A stretch of DNA of 64,000 nt from Aphelocoma coerulescens (GCF_041296385.1 NC_091018.1:1433501-1497500), one strand, 5' to 3'; positions 13,801-26,094 are shown, counted from the stretch's first letter. The notes: a model not told the origin generated them from the sequence alone. Numbers and translations are program-made.

Positions 13801-15507
13801 AGGTCTCAGGACTAATGAAGTGAGAGCAAACAGGAACTCTCTGCATTGCTGAAAAAGTAGTCAACAAAATTAGGGAGCAAATGAAACACTCCAGAATGGG
13901 TGGTAATTACCACGGCTCACAAATGAGAAGTGTGATACTCAATCACAGAAAGCAGCAACAGAAGAAGCCCAGATATTGTAATTGCAGGAAAAGATAATCA
14001 TGTGTATAATAAAGTAACAAAGAAAATTGTGGTAACCAGGAGATCAGAAAGGATTCTGTAAGGGATAATACAAAAGAGGGAGTAATACAGAATAATTTCA
14101 GAGAGCAAAATGAGGAAGCTGGGGAGAAAGAATGGTAAGGGAGTAAGAGGGATTTTATAACATGCTGGCTAGAGTTGTTTTTTTTTTTATTTTAAAGACC
14201 AAGTTAATTAGACACTGAATAGTCATCTAGAACAAAGGTTAAGCATCAGCTGTTAAGAGAGAAGAGAGCACTCAAGGTGAACCTATCACAGATTTCAAAG
14301 TTGCAGTAAAAATAAAAAGAAGATGATGGAAGACTGGCTTAAAATTTTAGGGACAGAAATAGCACAAGAAGTGACAATTTCTCCTGTGGTTTTGTTATTG
14401 TTGGGAACAAGTGGTATGCATACAAATAGTGAGTATATTTTTTGATGCACTTTTTAAAAGAATGTATCACGGTGCAGTAGCTTACAGTTAATGGAAATAT
14501 TCTAATTATTGAATTTATGTGAAAATAACATCGACACAAGTCAGAAGACTTTTATCTTGTAAAATGTAGTTGGTTTGCTTTTCTGCTTGTTATGACATGA
14601 TTCCTGGAAATGTGATTGCAACCAAATATTCCAGTTAATGCAGACCAGGACCTGCACGCCTCAGCTCCAAAGCAGAAGGGGAAATGGATCCTACATGAAA
14701 AATAATTAGACTGGGTAGCACCTCATTCCATACTTCATAATCCTTTAGTCTGAAATCACTATTCTTCCAAAACTGAAAAATTTGGCATCCTTTGTGTTGT
14801 CTTATTGTAAGTCTGGCTGCCTTGAAGAATCTCGGTGGAAACTCAGTCCTGTACAGAGACAAAACCCAGTTCAAACATTTCTCTGCTTTGTGGGGTCACC
14901 CCAACAACTCACCCCAGTCCCTGCTCGGGCCTTGGGCAGTGTCACTTTGTAAAGGGTGTCTCTGTCCCCCTCAACAACCACACTGCTCTCTTCTGGGCTC
15001 GTTCCTGGTATCCAGAGCAGCCCTGCTGCACTGCTTCTTTTTATCTCTTTTGCTCAAATGCAATGGCATCCAATGGATTTATACTGTACGTATTTATTAG
15101 AAACATCTGCACTTCTAAAACCCTGTAAAGACTTTCAAAGTGTCCTATTAAAATAAGTAAAAGCATCATGAAGTTCATGGGGATTTTCTGTATGTTTTAA
15201 ATATTTTTTCAGTATTTTTTCTAAGGAATAATTTTCCTAAGTGTGAAAGAAATCTATGTCTAAATAATTTATTTTATCTGAACACATATTGGTCATTGAA
15301 ATGCAACTTATCTTTATTTTGAGAGCCTAAATGGACTTCAGATGTTCTTTCTTTGATACATTGCAAGGTGATACATTTCTGCTACAAGAATTATGGACTC
15401 TGTGTTTCTCACTCCATGTATTTGGTTTTGTGTCTTTTTTCCCTAGGAATATTTAATGAGATTTTTTTTTTTTTTGTTTTCTTGTTGTGTTGTGTTTGGG
15501 GTTTTTT
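10841..15507. other. Unique noncoding stretch, partly purine-rich
   Basis: No gene or firmly recognised repeat is seen. The + strand is noticeably A/G-rich between about 13730 and 14160. Homopolymer runs are 11 T at 14178-14188 and 14 T at 15462-15475, the latter opening a T/G-rich stretch to 15507. Frames are short and show no domain. Confidence 0.5.
15462..15507. repeat. T-rich low-complexity run
   Basis: Fourteen T at 15462-15475 are followed by T/G-rich sequence to about 15507. It lies just before the antisense CR1 fragment that starts near 15545. Confidence 0.8.
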
Positions 15508-15544
15508 AACTGACAGCTACATTTTTCAGTAGCATAGAAAAATC

Positions 15545-16300
15545 CAGGCTAGATGCAAACTGGAACAGTGGCTAATCCAAACTCCTGTTCAGAGTTGAGC
15601 CATGAGATCAGTCAAGATTATCCAACACTTCACCCACTCATGTAATGAAAACCACTCAGGATGGAGACAATGCAACCTCTCTGCACAGCCTGTTTCTATG
15701 TTTGACTGTTCCAGGAATAAAAAAAGAGAAAGAAAAGTAATAAATGTCAAAAAAGGCTTTTCTTCCATCCAGCAAGAGCCGCTCTGCCCACTGTCTCTCA
15801 TCCTCCCACCCTGCAGCACTGATGGCACCCACAGGTGCTGGCAGGATGCTCGTGGCCCCTGTGCCTTCCCTCCTTCTCCAGCCTAAACAAGCCCACAGCC
15901 CCCGCTGAGTTCATCTGGGGGAATCAGTTCAATTTGTCCTGGGCGTCTGCAGGGATGGGGACTGAACTGGGCACAGCAATCTGGGCGTGTCTCCCGATGT
16001 CTCAGTAGGTGTTGATCCCTCTCCTTGCCCCAGCTGTGCTGCTGTCCCTGTGCCCGGGCTCTGCCAGGCTCTCTGCTGGCTCCAGCTCAGCTTGCTGCCA
16101 GCTGCTTTTTGGCAGAGCTGGTTTCCAGCAGAGTTCCTCCCCAGCCTGCATCACTGCCAGGGGTTCTTCCCTCCAGGAGCCTCTGCATCATTCCTTGGTG
16201 GACTCACAAGGCTCCTCCTGCCCATTCTCCCAGCCTGGCCAGGGCCCTCAAGAGCAGCACACTGGCCATTTCCCAGACACTCCTGTCATTGAAAACCTGG
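15545..16300 (-). mobile_element. Old CR1 LINE fragment, antisense, about 750 bp
   Basis: On the + strand the fragment shows antisense CR1 wording in the correct order. Near 15580 there is a CTAATCCAAACTCCTG block. At 15660-15710 comes GGATGGAGACAATGCAACC followed by CTCTCTGCACAGCCTGTT. At 15866 comes CTTCTCCAGCCTAAACAAG. At 15965 comes GAACTGGGCACAGCA. At 16105-16160 come CTGCTTTTTGGCAGAGC, TTTCCAGCAGAG and CCAGCCTGCATCACTGCC. At 16185-16260 come CTCTGCATC, TGCCCATTCTCCCAGCCTGG and AGAGCAGCACACTGGCC. The element's 3' side is therefore near 15545 and the 5' truncation near 16300. It is well diverged with several indels. Overlapping frames of about 80-100 codons across it are by-products of its GC-rich text, not genes. 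Confidence 0.85.
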
Positions 16301-17997
16301 TGAGAGGTAGGTCTCATTAGCTACAGGAGATTAAATTGCCTGTTTGATAGGACAAATAAAATCGCTGCTATCTTAAATAGGTGATTCCACATATGGAATT
16401 TAATTTGAATGACTGATACCTAATTTCTCCTGCACACATATAAAGTAATATGAGGATTGAGACTGTTGAGTATAAATCTATGCCAAAATGCTTCCCCTAA
16501 AATGAAAGGCAGATCCCGAGTCCAGCAGCTCACTCCTCTGCTGAAAGCATTCCAGTTTAACCCAGAGTATTCACATAGACAGAACTGAAGTAACACTGGG
16601 GGGAATCACTCTCATGAGATCTGTAAGTGTGCAAAAACTTTCTAAATAGGGTAAAAGCAAGTGAAATATAAAGCTAAAAAGACAAGAGTTGATTGTTTTC
16701 CTGTATAAGAATTAGAAAACATGTTATGACTGTAAACCACAGAGCAAACACATTTGAGGTGTGATACTCCAAGTGCAGTATTTCTGGAACAACAAATTTG
16801 GTGAAACCTGGAAAATGACTAGATACATAAAATATCAGGCTGCAGTGTCAGTTAAGTGACAGGTAAATTAAAGCACAACAGAACAAGGACACTGATTTGG
16901 TTCAAAATTCTATGTCTGCAGCAAGAATTACATAAATAAATTGGCAGGCAGGCACAGACATTTCATATAGAAGATGACAACAAAACCAGCAGAGAGTTAT
17001 GAAATCGTGAGTTGTTACTACAATTCTTGGAGACATTTTTTGACCTTCTTCAAACTATTTCTATTGGGGAAAGCTCAGATACAGGCACCAGAACACTGGC
17101 CACACATAACTGAACTGTTTGGTTGGTTGTGCAGTCTTTGGGGACTGTAGTCTATGAGGACAAGCAGCTGATTTCCAGCCTTGTTACCCAGTTTGTGTCT
17201 CCATGGGTTGTGCCCAAGCTGCCAGTGATGCCTTTTCCTGGTCTTAAAATCAAGAGTCAAACAGGGTTAGAAGGGAAAAAGGGATTTTACCTTGATATTT
17301 ATTTTAAGGATCCTTAGGTGTACACGTCCAGGTCGAATGCACAGAAACACACACCACAAAAATGCACCCAAAAGATTGGGTGTAACATTATAGGTGTTAC
17401 TAATTATCAGATCTATCAAAGATTCCCCAATGAGAGGCTCAAGTGAGCCCCCCCTCTCCAAGGAACCTTCCCCTGGATGGTTCTATCTGAGGTTACAGAA
17501 TGTGTTCTGGAGAGCACCTTGGGCTCTGGGGCACACTGATCCCTAGCTACGAAGCTTCTGAAATGTTTAATCTCTCAGCTTGACAAACAAGTCCAAAAAT
17601 GTAGGGAAAAAGCCCTAGGAATACAGAAGTTGTAAAAAGGTGTAACAGGGGTATAAAAGTAAAGGCAAAAAATCTTCATGGCATCAGCAGCACAGCTCAG
17701 CTCTCTGACCTGTTGCCATTCACTTTCCTAAAGGCTCACCAAGGCAGACAGCAGGGTGCTGATGCATCCAATTTACTCAGGTGGCTCAAAGGTTGTTCCC
17801 AACAAGCCTCTTCCCCGCAGAAGTGGCCAGAAGAGACAGCTCTGACAGGAACTTGTGTGTGCCCAACAGAGGATGAGCCAATCTCCAGGCAGTGAGCTCG
17901 ACACTGACTTTACACGCGAGGGAAGGGCCATGGCAGGAGAGTGGCCCTGCACCAGGACATCCCAGCTGCCTCTGCAAGAAGGGCTGGAACACCCAGC
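16301..17997. other. Unique noncoding stretch
   Basis: No gene was recognised. A TATAAAA word occurs at 17652-17658, but no plausible exon follows. From about 17850 to 18000 the sequence is more GC-rich and leads into a CR1 tail. It may hold a diverged upstream part of that element, but I could not match it. Confidence 0.5.
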
Positions 17998-18190
17998 ACT
18001 GCTGAAAGGGTTGTTGAGCACTGGAACAGGCTGCCCAGGGCAGTGGTGGCTTCACCATCCCCGAAGGGAGCCAGAGGAATGTAGATGTGGCACTTGGGGA
18101 CATGGTTTAGTGGTGGGCTTGGCAGTGCTGGGTTAGTGGTTGGACTCAATGATCTCAGAAGTCTTTTCCAGCTAAATGATTCCATGACTC
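17998..18190 (+). mobile_element. CR1 LINE 3' end, sense strand
   Basis: The fragment opens with CTGAAAGGGTTGTTGAGCAC and continues through GGAACAGGCTGCCCAGGGC, AGTGGTGGCTTCACCATCCC, TGTAGATGTGGCACTTGGG, GACATGGTTTAGTGGTGG, GGTTGGACTCAATGATCTC and a final ATGATTCCATGACTC. This is the order of the chicken-type CR1 3' end. The wording differs from that of the 24.3-kb copy, so two CR1 subfamilies are present. It is 5'-truncated and has no coding capacity. The overlapping frames of about 90-105 codons on both strands are shadows of this text. Confidence 0.93.
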
Positions 18191-20869
18191 TTGGATAATT
18201 TTGAGGTTGTTAACTGAGGAAAAAAAAAAACCCCAAAGAGTGAGAGGGGAAAAAAGAAGGAAAAGGCATGTTGCTCCAGCATCTGCAAGACCAAAATTGC
18301 CACAAATGTAATAGTGCTGCTAAAAATGTCTGGAGAAACTTTCTATAGGAATGACCAGACACAAGGAAATGATCAAGTCAGGATGTTTAAAAATGTCCTG
18401 TCTGAAAATAGTCCCATCGTCAGCTGAGGCAGAATAATACTGCATTTATTCCCAGTCAAAACTGTGTAAACTGAAAATATCTTCATTAAAAGGGTCTTAA
18501 CATACAAGGTGTAATCTTACACTGTAATAAACCAGGAATTTACTCACGGTCAAGTATCCCATATCAGCTGGGGGCAGGTGGAGGGGGGAGGATGGAATTC
18601 CCAGCTGAGTGCCAATAATTTCTTAAATAGCTGAAACTCATTTGCTTGTTATAGTCCAAACATCATTTAATTATCACAACAGTGCAGAATGTGTGGCAGC
18701 CACTGACCAAAATCTCCAGTTTAATTCTCTGCAGTACATGTAGGCCAGGTATAAACCAAGAGTGGATTTGATTCTGAAAGGTGCCGTGTCTGCAGGTCCC
18801 GCCCAGGATCCGATGACTTTAGAGAGCTTCTGTGAGCTATGACTTGGATAAAGGCATCAGGAATTTGGTACCTTGAAGAAGCAAGTCTACTTTAAAAGGT
18901 AAATTCTGTGTGCCTTGCACATGCAGAACTCTCCTAGACAACTTTCAAATGAGTCCTGCTGTTACTGCATCACACTGCTCCATTCACAGTAAGGAAAAAA
19001 GAAGTATAAACATGAAAGATCTTTAGAAATTGTACTTCCTTAGAGATATTTTTTCCTCTTTATATTTCAGTTTCTTTTTCTATTTCCACTAAGCCTGGGT
19101 TTTTTTGTTTGTTTTCTTTGCTGGGAGAAGCTTTAGCCTGATTTCTTCCAAGAATGCCAGTAATCATATATCACTATCCACAGTATCTTATAGGAGGCTC
19201 TGCTGTACCTAACTGCATTACCTTTCCCAATATTTTAGATCAGAATAGCATGAAACTGTTGTTTCTCATGCCACAGAAGTGAGTTCTCTTGTGAGATTGT
19301 ATGAAAAAGCTAGTAAAAAGTCACTATTATCTGAATCCAAATACACAAAATAATCCTAAGTGGTTGCCATTTTACTGATAGTCTGTGAGACATGATTGTG
19401 TCATTTACTGAATTCAGCCACTAAATGACAACATGAGCTGGAACTGTGTGAACAATTCTTTTCAGAGCCATATGTCTGCAAATTGTCTGAAAATTGCCAG
19501 CACAGTAGAGGGGGAAAAAAAACAACAACAAAACAACAACACTAAAAAAAAATCTTCCCAAAACAAACAAGCAGTTACTTTGAAAATCCAATTTGGAATA
19601 ATACCACTCCACCCACCTGAAGTGACTTCCACTCTGCCCTCCAAATGCATACGTGTGAATGCAGCAGGATATGATTCAGGGAAATTGCACATGTAGCTGC
19701 AGATAGAACCAACAAAAGTCACAGAAAGTGACACTTCTTTGTGTGCTGTACATCAGTGTTAATATGAAGATCAAGATGACAGGACAAAATACAGTAAATA
19801 TAGATACAGCAGCATCCGTGGAGAGACACGGTCCTATAATCCCCCCAGAGACTCCAGAATACAGACACTATTTACACTGATTTATGATAGAAAATAGTTT
19901 GCTTTTTGCAAGTAGAGGGGATTTTTTTTTTCCAGCAAGCAAAGCATAAGCATTTACTAAAAGCTGAACAAAACTTACTTGACAATGAGTTACTGGAACC
20001 TTGTGAGAGCCAAATCAGACGTGGAACAAGCAGGTGCAATTTACATGAAAGATCACGATGCAGTTTCACCTCAAGACCTTGTACCTCAAAGTCATGAACA
20101 AGGTGGGCTAACAAGAACTTTCTGCACAGGGCTTTATTCAGTGCTGCTCCCCTCTGGTTAAATGAAAAGTTGCCACAAAACTTTAGGTTTATGCTGGTTT
20201 TGCTGAACCGATGTGAACACAAGCAGTGCTGCAAACACAGGCTGAGCTGACCTTTCACTGAGTTCAAACTCTAAACAGGATGAGAGGCTGCTCAGGTCAG
20301 CCCTGCACATTCCAGGATGTCTGGCTGTGTTCAGACCCCTGCCAGGACAACCAAGGATCCAGACACAGACTTTAGTCTTGGAATCATGGCTGCATTTTCC
20401 AATAACTTCACATGGTCTAATAGAAGAAACAACCTCTTCATTGGGGTTCTGCTTTCCTTATACCCTTAGGCACCAGTCCCGTCCAGGTGCCTCGCCAGGC
20501 AGCAGTCAGAGCACACCCTATATCCAATTTACCTTCCTCCCCCTTCCCTGCATCCTGAGGAGCACGTGGCCAGCTGGGCCCATGGAGGGTGCTGTGTTCA
20601 CCTGGAGAATCATCTCAGCACATTGCACAGCTACAACTGCCCCACAGAGGAGCTGGTAGGAGCTGCAAACTGGGTTACAAGAGGTGGCAAGAACCTCCCA
20701 GCTCATCTGAGCTACGCATCATTTACAACTCCATGACAAAACACCAAATCAAAGCAAGATGTGTGTCTCACAAGTTTTTACACAGGCAGGAAGGCATCAA
20801 TGAAACCAAGCCATCCTTTACATCCCATTCTTTCTGCCAGATTGTACTGTTGTGGTTCTGTACTGCTGT
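18191..20869. other. Unique noncoding stretch
   Basis: No gene was recognised. An A-rich AAC-type low-complexity run lies at about 19510-19560. A 131-codon minus-strand frame (19872-20267) is Leu/Cys/Lys-rich without a recognisable domain and is within chance expectation. The interval 20280-20720 is more GC-rich but shows no CR1 wording. Confidence 0.5.
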
Positions 20870-20890
20870 GGTTCTGGTTCTGGTTCTGGT
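20870..20890 (+). repeat. Short hexanucleotide repeat, GGTTCT
   Basis: About 3.5 copies of GGTTCT stand in a row, with a related TGTGGTTCTG word just upstream at 20851-20860. It is a minor simple repeat. Confidence 0.7.
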
Positions 20891-21140
20891 CCTTGTTCTA
20901 AGGAGTGTTCCAGGGTAGGGAGCAGCCACTGTCACTTCTGCCTTTGGCTTGTCACTTCAGACTGCTCAAGCACACGGAGGGGACACAGAAACAGAGCTGC
21001 CTGCTGCTGAGAAACGGGGTCTGGGGGGTCCAGGAACCTCCCCATGCGTTTCTCTGAGGTGAGAAGCCTCCAGGGCTCTGCTTCCACCATCCCTTGGAAC
21101 CCTTGGCTGAGTGATGTCCTCGTGGGCTGCATCCATCACA

Positions 21141-21847
21141 GGGCACAGCAGCTCTGCCACCACTCAGTGCACAGCAGCTCTACCACCACTCTGGGCACAG
21201 CAGCTCTGCCACCACTCAGTGCACAGCAGCTCTGCCACCACTCAGTGCACAGCAGCTCTGCCACCACTCTGGGCACACCAGCTCTGCCACCACTCAGTGC
21301 ACAGCAGCTCTGCCACCACTCTGGGCACACCAGCTCTGCCACCACTCCGGGCACACCAGCTCTGCCACCACTCCAGGCACAGCAGCTCTGCCACCACTCT
21401 GGGCACACCAGCTCTGCCACCACTCAGTGCACACCAGCTCTGCCACCACTCAGTGCACAGCAGCTCTGCCACCACTCAGTGCACACCAGCTCTGCCACCA
21501 CTCAGTGCACACCAGCTCTGCCACCACTCAGTGCACACCAGCTCTGCCACCACTCCAGGCACACCAGCTCTGCCACCACTCAGTGCACACCAGCTCTGCC
21601 ACCACTCCGGGCACACCAGCTCTACCACCACTCAGTGCACACCAGCTCTGCCACCACTCAGTGCACACCAGCTCTGCCACCACTCAGTGCACACCAGCTC
21701 TGCCACCACTCCGGGCACACCAGCTCTGCCACCACTCAGTGCACACCAGCTCTGCCACCACTCAGTGCACACCAGCTCTGCCACCACTCTGGGCACACCA
21801 GCTCTGCCACCACTCTGGGCACACCAGCTCTGCCACCACTCTGCACT
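21141..21847 (+). repeat. 26-bp minisatellite, 27 copies
   Basis: The unit starts at 21151 and recurs exactly every 26 bp to 21827, giving 27 copies with no insertion or deletion. Each unit is GCTCTGCCACCACTC, then a variable triplet, then GCACA, then G or C, then CA. The triplet is AGT in 15 junctions, TGG in 6, CGG in 3 and CAG in 2. The G form of the following site occurs only up to the unit starting at 21463; all later units carry C. An A replaces G in the CTGCC word in the units at 21177 and 21619. Because 26 is not a multiple of three and the unit has no stop in any frame, long frames run through it on both strands (up to 273 codons at 21044-21865). These repeat every 26 residues and are not evidence of a gene. 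Confidence 0.98.
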
Positions 21848-24262
21848 GCTCCAATCATGGTCTGAGACCCCAAAGGTTCTTCAGCTCACAACAAACTGAC
21901 AACAGCAACAGCAAAAATGGTGCAGCAGCTGCCTGAAGGACCTAAACCTGGAGTTTTTCAATGAAACCCATTCAGAGCTGGAGCTGCCTGTGTATGCTCT
22001 CAGTGCTTGCCAATCCCACTTTCGAGTAAAATCCATGTTATCAACTGTTCTTTGGGACAAAGACTATCAGTCTTTCATCCTGATCTCAAAGCTCTCCCAC
22101 AGAATGGAACAGGGCCTCGGTTTAGCTTGCTCCAATGTGAAAAGCTGATCACAAAAGTCACTGCTGAGCCAATTACCTGGCTTTTATTAGCAGAAGATTT
22201 CAAATGAAGTATTTAATTTGTGACGTTTCTTGGTGGAAAGTGAAAAACGGAAAATATTGAGCACAGTTATTAGTTTGCGTTGCACGTACAATTATTTCTC
22301 CATATTAGCTCAGTTGTGGCTATTTGAGAAAACAAATTGTTAAGCTGTACATGTGAAGATGCACAGGAAATATTTTAAATTCAACTTCCATGAGCTCATT
22401 TGAATTATTTGAGTCGTTCAAATATTATTCAAGTTAGACTCATCTTATTGGCAACAGAAACAATGCCATGTGACTGATTATTTCAGATCCCTGCATCTAA
22501 TCAGTGCAGCTGGAAAAGTGAATATTGAATTAACAATTGATCATTAATTCATGACAAATGGTACTGAATAAATCCACTGAGAAAACAACTGTGAACACTC
22601 ACTCTTCTGGCAAGTGAACACTCACTCCTCTCTCCCACAGCTGATAGGGCCAAAATCTGCCTCATAAATTTTAGACTGTAATTCAGCTCTAAGTTGCAGA
22701 TTAATACTGATGAAGTGGAATTTCATTTTGACATTTCATTTTCAGTGGGATAGGATGAAAAGCCATTTTGTAGGTTCTAGAACACAAATTTCTAAGAATT
22801 TAACTTTTTTTTTTTTTAATACAGAGTACCTGATGCTACCCAAAGGAACAAAATTTCTTTTCAGTTCAATAAATTCCATCAGCCTTGGTGAACATTTCAG
22901 GGCGTTGCCCTTTCTTGTCTGTACGGCCAGAGCTCAGTACTGCTCAGAGTGCTCAGCTGTCCTGCTGAAACCCACCCCTTCTGCCCCCAAGCACTTAACC
23001 CTGCCCCTCTGACAGGCAGAATTTCGTAAGTTTAAATTACAATTTAAAATGTGTATGCTGATCAAACTTATCTTAGTAAAAAACTCATTAGAAAACAAAC
23101 AACAGGGAAATCAGGGGACAGCTGCCCCTGCCTGCACAGCAGCTCTGGGGAGCTGAGGCTGGCACAGGGTGCTGACTTCTTCAGCTAAAAACGCTACAGC
23201 TGGGAGAGAGCATTGGAGTGGATCTTTTATGAGATATCTATAACATTTATTTTGGGATAAGATAGCCTTTTACTAGGTAGGTCACATTCATTCCTGATTA
23301 AAAGCATCCACATGGGAAATTATACACAGGACTGCAGCAGTACAGCAGCACTGATACAGCTCCATGGCTAAATCACTTCATTTAGACAAGCTGTACATTT
23401 ATTTTCTCCATTTTTAAGTCCTCTAAAAATCAATGTATTATCAAATTTACTTTGGGGGAGAGATAACCAGACTAACTGGCGATCGAAGAGAGTATCTGAG
23501 CTAAAACACTGCAAGCATGGTACATTTTGCCAAAAAAGGAGGTGTCTGGGGAACTTTACCTCCAAAGTAACTCTGAACCAGCACAACGCTACAAAACACA
23601 GCTTGGGGAAGGAAAGATAGAAGTGAACACACAGTTGTACAAAGAAGCACAAAAAGATACTGGAACCCATCATTCTCCTCCTAATTGACAGCCAGTTAAA
23701 GCCCAGTGTGCTCTGATACAGTTACATTTGTAGGCTTTGGATGTCTTTGTTGGCAGAAGCCCTGCAAACACCAGCCGGTCATAATTAGAAGCACGAACTG
23801 GCTGGAACTGGGTTTGCCATTAACTTGCAGACACTTCCATTCAGCAGGCACAATGGCTCAGTGACTTAATCATGGGCAGCATGGAGCTGTGGAGTTCCAG
23901 CCCTTCCTGAACTGGCCAGGCACTCTGCACTAAATAGAGATGCAAGTGTCTGCGCTTCGGTCTGGCCTCGAGGAGCACAAACAGCAAGGCAAGGGCACGG
24001 GAACCTGTCCAAAGCTACACCAGGAACTGTAAAATCCTGGACAGAGGGACATCACTGTTGGTGAGATCTGGAGCTCAGGTGCCTGATAAACACCAGCTCA
24101 GAGGGTGTACATTAATTAGGTCAAACTGGCCACAGTGATGTCAAGCCACAAGATCACGAGGGAGCGCAGAGGCTGCGGCTGGCGCAGCCTGCCTGCCCTG
24201 ACTTGGGCTAATGGAGAGCACGAGGCTCCCTTATGGTGCTCATCATCACAGAAACCTCCACT
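21848..24262. other. Unique noncoding stretch
   Basis: No gene was recognised. It holds a 14-base direct repeat, GTGAACACTCACTC, at 22591 and 22614 (period 23) and a run of 13 T at 22805-22817. The part at 22480-22570 is AT-rich with several TAAT cores and a TTAACAATTGATCATTAATT word, and it reads like a regulatory or conserved noncoding segment, but nothing here proves that. Confidence 0.5.
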
Positions 24263-24577
24263 GCAGGAGGGCTGGAGAGGGACACCTGACAAGGGCATGG
24301 AGGGACAGGACACAGGGAATGGCTTCCCAGTGCCAGAGGGCAGGGATGGATGGGATATTGGGCAGGAATTGTTCCCTGGGAGGGTGGGCAGGCCCTGGCA
24401 CAGGGTGCCCAGAGCAGCTGGGGCTGCCCCTGGATCCCTGGCAGTGCCCAAGGCCAGGCTGGACACTGGGGCTTGGAGCAGCCTGGGACAGTGGGAGGTG
24501 TCCCTGCCCATGGCAGGGGTGGGACTGGATGGGCTTTAAGGTGCCTTCCAACTCAGGCCATTCTCTGATTCCATGAT
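24263..24577 (+). mobile_element. Young passerine-type CR1 LINE 3' end, sense strand
   Basis: The wording is close to the passerine CR1 consensus throughout. It starts with GGCTGGAGAGGGACACCTG and continues through GGCATGGAGGGACAGGACAC, GGGAATGGCTTCCCAGTGCC, GGGATATTGGGCAGGAATTG, TTCCCTGGGAGGGTGGGCAG, GCCCAAGGCCAGGCTGGAC, GGAGGTGTCCCTGCCCATGG, GGGCTTTAAGGTGCCTTCC and a TGATTCCATGAT end. It is the least diverged CR1 in the window and so probably the youngest insertion. It is 5'-truncated. The overlapping frames of 100-134 codons on both strands come from this GC-rich text and are not genes. Confidence 0.96.
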
Positions 24578-26010
24578 CAGCTCAGACTGTAATGAAGTGC
24601 CTGATTGCCCTTGAGTGTGTTATTTGCCTGGTCTATCACATTTGGGGACAGCAGCTCCTTAGCCATCCTCTGCCTCTCCCTGATCTATTGGAGAGTTTGA
24701 AAATTCTGCATCTTGATGAAGAACTGGCTCCTTACTACAGGAAAAAAGGAATAAATCCTCTCTGTACAAGTGCATTTTGCACAAATTATAGCTGCTAACT
24801 TTGCTGAGCTTTACTTTGTTTTTAATACAAGTTGAGAAAAAAAATCCTACCTTAATCCAGTTTTCATTAAAAATAAACCAAAAAGTATATTTCAGAGTGA
24901 GATGCCCTTCAAGGCTCCCAGGCATCAGCAGCATCCCACTGCTTTGGCAGCTTCCCCCCTTGGCACATCCACACTGTTGACCACAGATTTCAAACAGCTG
25001 ATGCAAAGCTGACCATTGCAGACTCTATCCTTGGGTTTATACATGAGATGTTGGGAGCATTTTAATTCAAATAGTCTCAGTTCCTTTCAGAAATAAAAAG
25101 TGGAACATAATATAAGTGCAGCTAAGCTGACTGTGCTCATCAATGCCACCCACCATTTACTCTGATTAGAAGTTTTGGAATCCTGCTCCTGTGCCCATAT
25201 TCTGAAAAGGTTCTGCTGAAATGGTAAATGGGGGCATTGGTGCAAAACTCCAAAGGAAGTTAGACACTGATGCTTACTTAGGTAAGAACTGCACAGGCAT
25301 ATCTGGAAGGAAAAAACCGACCCTTAAAAAGAAGATTACAGTCTCCTATAAAAGACATTACAGAACACTACTTGTATTGGAGATCAGTGATCCACTAACT
25401 GCTGAGAATCAGGGAATGGCAAGGCCTCTGGACATTGCCACTGGCACAAGTGCAAACTCACAGGCATATACAACCCCAAAATAGGATTTGCTGAGGGCAA
25501 AATAAAATCTTACTTATTAATCATTTAACAATGCTAATTGTTATGACTGAGTAACAAATAATTATTATTACTGTATTTCAAAAATGCTGAAGACAAGTCA
25601 TGAAGATTTAAAAAAAAAAGGGAATTTCACAATTCTAATACATCTTAAGGAACCTGAAAAAAACCTGCTACGTACATATATCCAGAATATGACTGAATTT
25701 CCCTGCAGTAGGATCATTGTTGTGCACAGCCTATGGTAAGAGCCCCGTTGCCTTCAGCAGCAGGGGAACTGCACAAACACTGACTGCTTCTGAGAACTCA
25801 GAGCTGGTTTTTTACAGTTTTCAGCACCGGCTACCGGGGAGATTTGCACATGAAGGGAAGCAGCATCTGCCTACTCCTCTACACCGCAGCAAAAGGAAAC
25901 ACCCGAGTCCAGTCCCGCCGAAGGGAAGTGAAACCAAGTAAGACATAAATGAGAACCATTGGCTTCAAAACGGAGGGACTTGCTAAAGGGGCCGAGCACA
26001 GGGGTGCTCT
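24578..26010. other. Unique noncoding stretch
   Basis: No gene was recognised. A minus-strand frame of 115 codons (24659-25006) and several shorter ones have no recognisable domain. A run of about ten A lies near 25610-25620. Confidence 0.5.
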
Positions 26011-26094
26011 GTCACTGCACAAATGTCACTGCACAAATGTCACTGCACAAGTGTCACTGCACAAGTGTCACTGTGCAAGTGTCACTGTGTGCAG
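26011..26094 (+). repeat. 14-bp tandem repeat, six copies
   Basis: The word GTCACTGCACAAAT and its close variants start at 26011, 26025, 26039, 26053, 26067 and 26081, an exact period of 14. Units 1-2 end AAAT, units 3-4 end AAGT, and units 5-6 carry GTG in place of GCA. Variants thus change in order along the array. Confidence 0.95.

Noticed and set aside
17652..17658. TATAAAA word as a promoter
   Set aside because: No plausible transcription start context, exon or CpG richness follows. Such words are common in AT-rich DNA.
21128..21150. Common ancestry of the two minisatellites
   Set aside because: The sequence just before the 26-bp array shares GCTGCATCC and a CACAGCAG word with the 31-bp unit, but the match needs gaps and is too short to trust.
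24116..24576. Overlapping frames of 101-134 codons on both strands near 24.3 kb
   Set aside because: They are shadows of the CR1 3' end, which is GC-rich and noncoding.
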